Part shown: piece by piece, positions 47,009-64,000 of the stretch
Position numbering within the stretch: the stretch's first letter is position 1
Layout: each line of letters starts with the position of its first letter
DNA from: Litomosoides sigmodontis
Lineage: Eukaryota > Nematoda > Chromadorea > Rhabditida > Onchocercidae
Direction: 5' to 3'
Length of the DNA: 64,000 nucleotides
NCBI GenBank assembly: GCA_963070105.1
Contig: OY718804.1
Location: 7,215,317-7,279,316, forward strand
Notes under the pieces: generated by a model
The model's input: only the letters and a program-made list of their open reading frames with translations
Told to the model about the DNA's origin: nothing
Database searches by the model: none
Translations under genes and position numbers: made by a program

Positions 47009-50000
47009 ATGTCCAACAAAGGTTAATTTAATAGTTGAAAGATGCTGTTCGATAACGTCTAACGTTCACCTGGACGGTTTATGAGTGAACTGTGACTTAG
47101 GGGAATTAACGTTAGATTACTCGAACATGTTTTTTCGAGCATCGTTTCTAAAGAACCTTGTTCGTGGAAATCTTAAGAGTAGTATACCACCTTATTAACA
47201 TCGCAAATCAGGTAGTTCAGATGGGAGGGACATCACAGCGGGAAACTCGTAAAGTAGTACAGCAATTATCGGTTGGTTTAATACTCGAACATCCTCTATG
47301 TATTTTGCTCACAATGTTTTTTACAAGAATGAGTTGGTACATTTAACTAGTTCTCTCACTTAAAATATGGCTGCTTAAAATGCATTTTTTCGCATGAAGG
47401 AATGCATATTCTCAGCACTTAATTGAAATGAATAACAATCTTCAGTTAATGCAGACTTTGCAGGTGTTGAGACGCAGATTGTGTCACGAAAACGTCACCT
47501 TGAAGATGATAATGAAAACAGTGAAAATGCTTTAGGAAATGGAAATAACTTTGACAAAATTGCATTTGGATCAGCAGGCGGTTATGATACGGCAAGTTTT
47601 CACATAAACTTTACATGCAAGGTGGTAAAGGAATGGAGCAGTATTTGGCATGCCCACAAGTCTTGCAAATGTTTTCAATAAGTATTATTAACATATGAAA
47701 GATGTAGAATGTGCAATAAATTTTTAGGACGTATACGGAAGTGTGCGAGGCCAGCGCAAAAATGATTATTTGACATCAATAAATGCTGGCGATGAAGAGG
47801 AGGACGCGGAAGATGAACTGGTTGGCCCGATGGCTGCTGCTAAGGCAGCATATTCCGCTCCGAAGCGCTTCGTAGAGGAAGCTGCAAGACATGGACAGGT
47901 GCCGTTATTTATAGTCTGCAATAAGTTTTGATCCCTTTTAATTTTTGGTTTTATAATCTGCAATTATACAGGGAGATGATCCTTTTGCGGAAACGCGAAC
48001 AAAAACGATTGCTGAAAGGCAGAGTAATTACCAAGCAAGAGCTCGTCAAAGACAAATTTCTCCTGAACGAGCAGATATGTTTGGTTGGTAATTTGCAGAT
48101 TTATTTAATAAAAATAAAGACATTATAAAACAAACTGTGGACTCATTCAGGCACTTTTTTTTTCTAACCGTAGTGCTCTAGAACGAAAACTTCAGAAATA
48201 AGAGAATGTAGAGGTTCATTTAGCCTTGTTCACTTGTTTATTCGGGTTACGTTTTCCAGCTGATCAGACACCCGATATTCGGGATCGTTCTTATGCACAG
48301 ATCATGAAGGAACAAATGTTACGTGAAGAGACGGTATGCCTTTACGTCACTGTTTTAAATTTAAGGAAAGAGAAACTTAAGGAAACTATTTCATTTACTC
48401 GGAAATTTATGTCATTTATCGTAAGCATTCCTCTAAATTTCGAATATGTGATTTTGCAGGATAAAGTGGAGAAAGAGCTGAATGATAAAGCAAAATCTGG
48501 TGAGTTAAAAATTATGAAACCAAGTGCTCCATCGCAGAAGAGAGGACGTTGGGATGAGACGCCAAAGATTGAGGCGCTTGGAGCAGGGGCCTTAACACCT
48601 TCTCAAACACCTGGTTCCACTCAACGAAAGCGGTTGACGCTTACAGCGAATATATCAGCTGCTGCAGCAGAGGTAAGAATTAACGAATCTTCAAGTTCAT
48701 GTAATAAATTGAGACGTATTAAGGACATATTAATGGACATTTTTAGGTCGCCACTCCACGTGTTGCCCGCTGGGATGAAACACCAGCTCATGCTGCAGGA
48801 GTCGACGCAACTCCTATTTCTGGAGCAAAAACATGGGATGCAACACCGTCAACTCAGACACCCCGTCGAAATCGCTGGGACGAAACGCCACATGGTGTTC
48901 TATTTTACATTTCCTACCATAATAGGAATATTTTACTTGATTGTGTAGAAATATAGTATTTTATAGGAAACGAGTGATAGAAATATGTAATTTGCAGAAT
49001 CTGTACGCGATGGAATGACGCCATCAGCAAGGGAAGGGATGACTCCAGGTTGGGGAGCTGAGACTCCTCGTGACGCTCGTGCGTTTGAAGATGTCAAAGT
49101 AACACTTTTGTTCTAATTTTAATTCATTCTTTGGTGATACTTAAATGTAATGTATTATCGATACTCTCATGAACTGCTTTGTTTTAAATTTTATATCAGC
49201 GTACTATGTAATGTCGGAATGTTTGCTGTATTGTACTGGAGGATGCTACATATAGTGTTCGTAGATTGAGGAAACACCAGGCGAATCAAAACGTCGGTCA
49301 CGTTGGGACTTGACTCCATCTGCTGCAACACCCGTCGCTGCAGCTGCAACGCCATCAAGTACACATGTACCTGGAGGTGCAACACCGTCAGGTTTCACAC
49401 CAAGTGGCGCAGGAATGACACCATCAATGATGACACCTGGTGGGACAACACCTATTGGTACGCCTGCAATGGGTCTTAAAACTCCAATTATGCCAGTGGT
49501 ACCGATGACACCTGATCAAATGGCACTTTTTAAGTGGGAACGGGAGATCGATGAAAGGAACAGGTCATTATATATACATATATATACATATATAAAGTAT
49601 TACCTTCATCGTACGGGCTTAGTCAAAAAGCAGACAAGAATGCTTAGACTCGTTTTAATACTGGTTGAGATAAGGAGTACGAAGCAACTGGCATGCCGTA
49701 CTGAGGATGTTGATCTGGAAAAGGTCCATTGTTGAACTTTGCAGTTTCAAATTGGGTCTAAGTAAATCGTGGGACTGAGCGCTGGTTTTTAAACAGAACT
49801 GATATTATCGATTCTAGTTTAATTTCACTCATTCTTTGGCTTATTGTAATATGTGGAATGTCATTGTGAAATGAAGGATTTTTATCATTTCGGTAACTGA
49901 AAGGTAATAATTTAAGGCCTTTATCCGACGAAGAATTGGACGCATTGTTTCCACCGGGATACAAGGTATTACCACCACCCAATGGTTACATACCGCTTCG

Positions 50001-53000
50001 AACTCCGGGTCGTAAGCTTTTAGCAACGCCCACTCCAATGGGAGCAACAGGGACACCAATGGGATTCATGATGCAGGGAACACCGGAACGACCTGGTTTG
50101 GCTGATAAAGGTATCGTTTGTGTCTTACAATGTTAGTAATAGTACGATTTCAAAAGTTTCCACTTTCCTTATTGTTATTCTTATATAACATTTGCTTCTA
50201 GGAGAGATGGTACTAATATGTTGAAAACATTCCTATTCCAGGTGTTGCTGGATTAATTGATACTCAGCCAAAAAATGCGGAGTTGCCACCATTGAAACCG
50301 GAGGATATTCAGTATTTTGATAAGCTTTTGATGGAAGTAGACGAAAGCTCACTGAGCAAAGAGGAAATGATCGAGCGTGAAATTATGACGTATCTTTTAA
50401 AAATTAAAAATGGAACACCTCCACAACGCAAGTCCGGATTGCGTAAGATCACAGAAAATGCAAGGCGTTTCGGAGCTGGAGCGCTTTTTAATCAAATATT
50501 ACCTCTTTTGATGTCTCCTACATTGGAGGATCAAGAAAGACATCTTATGGTGAAGGTTCGTGTGTTTGGTATTTGCGTAGTTTAATTTACAGCACCTCGG
50601 TAGTACTGCCACTTTTATCTCTCTTGTTCTTATTAATCGTAATAGTCGGCAACTGCAAAGACAGCAGATAACTACATTTGTACATTTACTATAAAGGATA
50701 TTTTCTAACGTCAGTAGTTCATTTTTGGATTTTTTCGGTGGTGTATGGCTATTTTTTTGCTTGAAATTTTTAGGTGATCGATCGTGTTTTATATAAGCTT
50801 GATGATCTCGTTCGACCGTATGTCCATAAAATATTGGTCGTCATTGAGCCGCTACTGATTGATGAGGATTATTATGCACGTGTTGAAGGGAGGGAAATTA
50901 TATCAAATCTTGCAAAAGCGGCCGGTAATATATCTCATTAACAATACTTTTCTTTAAGCAATTGAGTTTGTTACAATTCAAATACGAAGATGCTTACGAC
51001 TCAAACTATTTAAATGATAATTTTGATTTGAACTAAAGGTTTGGCAACAATGATTTCAACGATGCGACCAGATATTGATAACGTGGATGAGTACGTACGG
51101 AATACAACAGCTCGAGCTTTTGCGGTTGTTGCATCGGCTCTTGGCATTCCAGCCCTTCTCCCGTTTTTGAAAGCAGTTTGTAAGAGTAAAAAGAGTTGGC
51201 AAGCAAGACATACGGGTGCGTGTTGTAATGTTTGCTTTTGAAATCATTTTTTTTTCCAATGTGAATATTGTAGAAATTTGGATGATGTAATTTTTACAAA
51301 AACATTGCACTGTAGCCTTTTTTTTGGGTCCGATAATTCATAATTCCAGGTATTAAGATAGTGCAGCAAATGGCTATACTTATGGGATGTGCAGTTTTGC
51401 CGCATCTTCGCTCACTTGTTGAAATTGTAGAAACGGGCCTTGTTGATGATCAACAAAAGGTATTTTTGTAAATACATTTAAACACCGAAATATGGTACAT
51501 ATTGGCGAAACGCAACGTATCGGCAGTGTTTTAGGACGGTTAGACTGAAGTGACAAATAAGATTAAAAAAATGATCGAGAATTTTGCAGGTTCGAACAAT
51601 AACAGCTCTTTGTTTGGCGGCTCTTGCTGAAGCTGCAACTCCATATGGTATCGAGGCGTTTGATTCTGTTTTGAAGCCGCTTTGGAAGGGTATTCGGTCA
51701 CATAGAGGAAAGGTCGTGTTTTCGTTATTAATATGTAATGCTCAGTGCATTGTTTCTGATGAACGTACTATAAACACAATTTGCAGGGTCTCGCTGCCTT
51801 TTTAAAGGCGATCGGTTTCCTAATTCCACTAATGGATGCTGAATATGCATCTTACTATACGCGTGAAGTAATGCTTATATTGATTCGAGAATTTGCATCT
51901 CCCGACGAAGAAATGAAGAAAATTGTCCTGAAGGTGGGTAATATATTTTAAGGACATGCAAATAAAAAAAAGCACCAGAATGAATTATGAGGATAAATTA
52001 TGAGATGTAATGTTGTTAATTTGCCTAAGATTGGCTGTCGTTATGTGAGTTCGTCAATAAATTAAAGTGTAGAGTAAGAAAAATTCTCAACCGAATTTTT
52101 TTATAATAGAACATGATATTTTTCCTTTCGCACAGTCAAATTATTTTTAAATCATTTTGGCTTACATCAGAAGAATTTTATAGGTGGTCAAACAGTGTTG
52201 TGCAACGGATGGTGTTGAAGCGGCTTACATCCGTGATGAAATTCTTGCACATTTTTTCAAAGCTTTTTGGAACCATCGTATGGCACTCGATCGACGCAAC
52301 TACCGACAGCTTGTTGATACTACTGTAGAAATGGCTCAAAAGGTTTGATTAACTTTCAAGCAGTGAGGTTACGTTTTTGTGATGCAATTCTGTTAATGTA
52401 TGCAAATACACTCGAAAATTTGTTGTTCTTCGAATACTGATTAATTATATCGATAGGTAAGAATGAATTTTGTTTAGAGAGATGATAAGTGAAGTGAAAA
52501 TCGTGTTTTAAGGTGGGTTCAGCGGAAATGATTGCACGAATAGTAGATGATCTGAAGGATGAAAATGAACTGTATCGAAAGATGGTTATGGAAACAATTG
52601 AAAATATTGTTTCGTTGATGGGAGCAAATGAAATTGACGCGCGTTTAGAGGAACAGCTTATTGATGGCATTGTATATGCCTTCCAAGAACAAACACAAGA
52701 GGTATGCTTTAATCTCTCAAATTTAGATTTATCAAAATTGCTGCTATTTTATGTTTTTTAGGACGCAGTAATGCTGGATGGATTCGGTACAGTTTGCAAG
52801 GGTCTAGGTCGACGTACAAAACCGTATCTTCCTCAGATCTGCGGTACCATACTCTGGCGTCTTAATAATAAATCTGCTAAAGTTCGACAGCAGGCTGCCG
52901 ATTTGGTATGTTTTGTTCATTTTTTCTTATAAGAACGATACAAATTTTGGGGACTCTATTTTAAAAGGTTTTCCCACTTTATTCAAGTCCAAGCTAAACG

Positions 53001-56000
53001 ATAAGTTTTTAATCTCCTATGGTTACATTTTTAATGGATTTGCAATTGTGATTGGTATTGCAGATAGCTAAGCTTGCTCCAGTTATGAATATTTGCCAAG
53101 AAGAGAAGCTTATGGGACATTTGGGCGTTGTTTTATATGAGTATCTTGGCGAAGAATATCCCGAAGTACTAGGATCGATTTTGGGTGCTCTCAAAGCAAT
53201 TGTTAATGTTATTGGTATGACAAAGATGACACCACCAATTAAGGACCTTCTACCACGTTTGACGCCAATTTTAAAGAATCGGTACTTGTTTGTTGTTTGA
53301 GAAATCGTGTAACTGTGAGACGATGTCATGTTTTTGATATCCTTTATCCGTTGCGACCTAATGACTATCTTTTAGTGAATAAAGGTAGTTTCTGATAGTT
53401 TTAAACGTTTTACTTATTTTTAGTTTTAATCGGCTTCTCCTTGGCATTAAAAAATCGAGGTTAGAAAGTGAAATCAAATGTTTTTCAGGCATGAAAAAGT
53501 GCAAGAAAATTGCATAGATCTAGTTGGTCGCATTGCTGATCGTGGGAGTGAGTTTGTGTCAGCTCGGGAATGGATGCGCATATGCTTCGAGCTATTGGAA
53601 TTATTGAAGGCTCATAAAAAATCTATTCGTCGCGCAGCGATTAACACTTTTGGATACATTGCAAAGGTTAAATTTCGTTTTTTATTATGAATATGAAAAT
53701 CGATCTCAGTCGCCTTTCATCAACACGGTGCACAAAACTCGTAGATTTTATTTTAAACCCATCCCTTAAAGACATTCCCTTCATTCCTTCCTTTATTCTA
53801 ATTAGCATCATGTTGACGTACGTCCTCCAAAGGAAGTTTAGGCTCTCCCTATCTTTAATTTAGGGGCCCACCACCACCGATGCAGATCGTTGGTATTGCG
53901 AGCGGCGTGCACCAAGGTAAGTAAAGAGTTTGTTGCTTGATTGGACTTCTACTTGGAAGAAATATATTTTATCACTGCGAATGGTTGTTTTGATATTCTC
54001 AATTGCATGTTTGCGAATTTTGGTTTTCTTTGACCTAATTCCATTCGAAGACAGACAAGGTTTTGCTAAATTTTGGAAAGCATCTAAAGCAGCCATTGTT
54101 CTTTCCTCAGTGTGCCGGCCACTGAAAATATTATGTATTGCCTCCTGGTGAAACTAGTGGATCACGAAGGGAAAGGAATCGATGTCATAGAGAAATGAAG
54201 CTGATCGACTTGTTATGCAAAATATGCATTGTATATTTGCATCAAGTTTTAATCACAGTCTTTCATCGTTCAAAGTAGCATGCGTATATTGTGAAGAGCA
54301 AAATCATAGAATTTTAAGTTGAAATTTTAGTTAAATGTGCAAATGAGACAGTGGAAATTGAGCCGAATGTGGATATACAGCATATGTTCCGGCGACCGTT
54401 TTGGGATCTGTGCGATTTTTTTAGTCTTTCAAAAATTTTTTTAAGTGAAAAATCTCGTGTAACATTTGAATTTAATCCGAAATTTAGAATATAACCTTGT
54501 TTTAATATTCCGATTTATTAGGGAGTTGAAGCGTAAGTTTGCTTTTGCCAAAATCTGTTCAGTAGAAACAGTATTTTACTATATTTTTATTAGTACTATT
54601 CATATGTTTATATGTAGTTCGTTACGAGCTTTCTCCTACAGTCAGAAGTGCGTAACATTTTTCAGAGATTGGATCTTTGATTTTTTTACTGCAATGATGT
54701 AATTATTTGTTGTATTTTTGCAGGCAATTGGTCCTCATGATGTTTTGGCAACACTTCTTAACAATCTCAAGGTACAAGAACGCCAGCTTCGTGTGTGTAC
54801 TACAGTCGCCATTGCTATTGTGGCTGAGACGTGCGCGCCGTTCACTGTGCTTCCTGCTATAATGAATGAATATCGTGTTCCGGAGATCAACGTACAGAAT
54901 GGAGTTCTTAAAGCGCTGTCCTTCATGTTTGAGGTTTTTTGTTATAAATTTATTAGTTTTATTGTTCTTATGGATTTCTCAGGAACTCAGTGCAACATTC
55001 TACCGTTAAGCGGTTACGTTGCGTTGATAAGGACGTTAAGCATAAGTCACTTAACAGGTCGTAAGACCTTGAGCTTTCTTTCTTCATGAAAGAAAATCAC
55101 TTAGTACTTTGTCTGTAATTTGACACACATTGTTAAGTCATCGTGGTCTGCATAGATTCATATGGTTTAGTTGCTTTTGTTGTTTTGTATTGAATGTTTA
55201 ATTTCAATGAATTTCTTTAGTATATTGGAGAAATGGCCAAAGATTATATATACGCTGTTACTCCTCTTTTAGTGGATGCTCTAATGGAGAGGTGAGTGTA
55301 TAAAGCGTATAAAAAATTCCTCGTGTTCATTTTATTCACAGCATTTCCATCGCAAATGTAAATTCTAAGTGTCATCTTAATGTGCGGGGAACTGTTTTCT
55401 CTTTATGAAAGGTGAATTGACCATCAAAATGTAACAAGTCTATAAAATGGATGTTTGGTCAGACGAATGCTTTCAGAAGGATTGGAATACTCCTACAGCG
55501 GTGAAATAAGTATATAAGGCATAGCTAAAACAAGGCTTGATCTGACATGATATAAACATTCGTTTTTGTATTTCAGAGATATTGTACATCGACAAATAGC
55601 AATGGACGCTGTTGCGCACTTAACTTTAGGCGTTTATGGTTTTGGCTGTGAGGATGCATTAATCCATATTTTCAATTATGTTTGGCCGAATATGCTTGAA
55701 AATTCACCGCATGTAATACAGCGGTAGGTTTTTTTTTCGGTTCGTGATATTACTTCTCCTCGTGTATTGAAGTTATATGCATAGAATTTTTCAGGTTTGT
55801 TTTTGCTTGTGATGCAATGCGCGTGTCGCTCGGTCCGATCAAAGTACTTCAGTATTGTCTTCAAGCTCTGTGGCATCCGGCAAGAAAAGTTCGCGAGCCA
55901 ATTTGGAAGGTGATATTATTATTATCTCGCTATAAAATATCAAAGAAGTTCCTTTCCAGATAAGTAAATGATCATGACTTACCATAGAACACTTACCAAA

Positions 56001-56261
56001 GTTCGCATCGCATCTTTAACTATAGTGGGCTTAGTAGGTATGTGGAAAGAAGCTATATAATAGAATACTTGCTGTGTCGCAAAAAAAGACGTTTTTTGAA
56101 GGTTTTGAAAAAAAGATAGCAATATTTTAATTTTTTTCAATTTTCAGGTCTTCAATAATTTGATCTTGGGATCTCAAGATGCTTTGGTTTCTGGATACCC
56201 GCGGGTACCTAATACTGAAAGGAACAATTTTGTGAGATACGAGCTTGATTATGTACTTTAA
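47009..56261 (+). CDS. sftb-1: Splicing factor 3B subunit 1 (SF3b155), U2 snRNP
   Basis: HEAT-repeat scaffold of SF3b that clamps the branch-site/U2 duplex. 26 exons: 47009-47021, 47464-47591, 47728-47898, 47972-48083, 48260-48333, 48460-48672, 48747-48894, 48998-49098, 49265-49563, 49917-50110, 50242-50555, 50774-50924, 51039-51215, 51350-51459, 51590-51712, 51787-51933, 52184-52342, 52513-52701, 52762-52905, 53064-53281, 53489-53666, 54724-54933, 55221-55291, 55577-55723, 55795-55909, 56148-56261; 1339 residues, about the family length. The N-terminal part has TP-rich repeats and four Trp ligand motifs for UHM proteins ([32 protein letters not shown]). The HEAT part is almost unchanged: [37 protein letters not shown], ending RYELDYVL. 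Positions matching human hot-spot residues H662, K666 and K700 are conserved. Exon 1 is only 13 nt. Intron 2 (47592-47727) begins GC (ACG|GCAAGT). Confidence 0.96.
53864..53916 (+). other. Exon-like 53-nt segment in sftb-1 intron 21
   Basis: The segment begins after TTTAATTTAG and ends at AAG|GTAAGT, a perfect donor. It is about 60% GC in an intron that is otherwise AT-rich. The length is not a multiple of three, so inclusion between exons 21 and 22 would shift the frame, as a poison exon does. A nested gene fragment on either strand is an alternative. Confidence 0.35.
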
Positions 56262-57183
56262 TCTGTGGAGCATTTAGAACGTCTTTGTTGATTTCGGAAA
56301 TGGTTTGTATGTTGTTCATTTTTTCGCTAGCAAATTTATGTTGTGAATATTTCTTTCGGTCATAACAACGCAGTGAAAACAATATTGTTTAGTAAAGACA
56401 ACAGAAATCAAAATTTGGGTTTGACTTGACTATGAGAGGAATTTTGAAGCACATATTTCGATTTGGGATGTTTAATATATTCAGTTGCCTGGAACTTTGC
56501 TAAAGGGAATGCAGCTTAATGGCTGGAAATTACGTCGGCAGTTATGTGTTTTGAAATAGAATTTAATTTATGGTGACCGCCTTGCAGGCTACCTAGTTTT
56601 CTCAACCAAAAATTACATATAAAGGATAAATTGGAAGCATGCATCCGTTTTGTTCAAAAGTGAATTGCGAGTTAATTTAAATGTCTTAAATAGCAGTGGC
56701 TATTGTGATTCTGTTTTTTCATATTTTTGTTTACCGTCTGCCAACAATCGTTTCTATACTTGAAATTGTTTTATTCAAATAAACGTTGTGAAGACTTATT
56801 TTTGTTCATTTATAAAATAGGCATTGTAAAAATGGCTGGCGGATTTGTTTTCTGATAATGCATCATAGTCATTTTGATGAGATTGAGCATTGTACTATGA
56901 AGAGCTGTTTCGAAGGCTTGAGCGACACTTTCTGCTCTTTTGCAGTATGATCACTAGGTGACCAGAACTGGAAAGATTTCTAAAACTTCCAAGTTCTACC
57001 GATGTGTATTGACCGGAAATCTGGCGTTTGATTGACGGGAAATACAATATTGAAGGCGGGTTGTGTATGAGGAAAATGAAGGAACTTGGAGCTGTGTGGA
57101 AGGATAATACAACGCTGTGATGCTGTGTTTGGGAAGTGTAATAGATGTTTTCGATAGGTACTGTGTAACTTGTTTGATTTTCA
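56262..57183. other. Intergenic region sftb-1 to DEPDC5
   Basis: About 0.9 kb including the sftb-1 3' UTR; an AATAAA is seen near 56778. No coding region is supported. Confidence 0.55.
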
Positions 57184-57185
57184 GA
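57184..57185 (+). promoter_or_regulatory. Putative trans-splice acceptor before DEPDC5
   Basis: TTGATTTTCAG ends at 57184, 34 nt upstream of the DEPDC5 ATG, with no coding donor upstream. It fits spliced-leader addition, possibly as the downstream gene of an operon with sftb-1. Confidence 0.5.
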
Positions 57186-57218
57186 GTTACTGAATGAGAT
57201 ATGCTTGCATAGACGTAA

Positions 57219-63936
<6,718 letters not shown>

Positions 63937-64000
63937 GTATTAAGAGTATTTTTTTTGTGTTGAGGTAGTCTATTGCTGTTTGAAGTTATACTATCAATAT

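Overview
The window looks like nuclear DNA of a nematode, most likely a spirurid or filarial-type worm (the clade is inference). The sequence is AT-rich. Genes are split into many short exons by introns that mostly end in TTTTCAG-like acceptors. Several genes have a strong 3' splice acceptor just upstream of the start codon with no matching donor, as expected for spliced-leader trans-splicing. The best-preserved proteins are closest to nematode or general animal families. All exon coordinates were assembled by hand from reading frame, phase and GT/GC...AG boundaries.

Layout: (1) 66-2367, minus strand: gsp-2, protein phosphatase 1 catalytic subunit, 7 exons. (2) 4996-11935, plus: BCAS3 orthologue, 21 exons, with a 667-bp TTA array in intron 8. 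(3) 13970-19063, minus: oxysterol-binding-protein-related lipid transfer protein with PH and ORD domains. (4) 19557-21107, minus: unrecognised 322-residue protein, close enough upstream of (3) to suggest co-transcription. (5) About 7 kb with no convincing gene, then a small one-pass membrane protein at 28238-28504. (6) 30720-33530, plus: SH2 plus tyrosine-kinase-like protein with a degraded catalytic core. (7) 36664-38514 and 39661-41077, plus: tandem pair of related one-pass membrane proteins of unknown function. (8) 42812-46008, plus: npp-16 (Nup50-like nucleoporin). (9) 47009-56261, plus: sftb-1 (SF3B1), 26 exons. (10) 57219 to the window edge, plus: DEPDC5 orthologue (GATOR1 subunit), 20 exons visible, 3' end cut off.

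The conserved genes are housekeeping functions: phosphatase signalling (gsp-2), autophagy/cytoskeleton (BCAS3), lipid transfer (ORP), nuclear import (npp-16), U2 snRNP branch-site recognition (sftb-1) and amino-acid control of TORC1 (DEPDC5). The order npp-16, sftb-1, DEPDC5 on one strand, with 0.9-1 kb gaps and orphan acceptors before each start, is compatible with operons but does not prove them.

The less ordinary signals are these: GC-AG introns at 5 of about 114 modelled introns; the giant TTA array abutting a splice acceptor; the degenerate SH2-kinase; the tandem membrane-protein pair that shares an NSSFC tail motif; a GC-rich exon-like 53-nt segment in an sftb-1 intron; and a duplicated exon plus intron copy inside DEPDC5. 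No CRISPR array, rRNA, convincing tRNA or intact transposon was seen.
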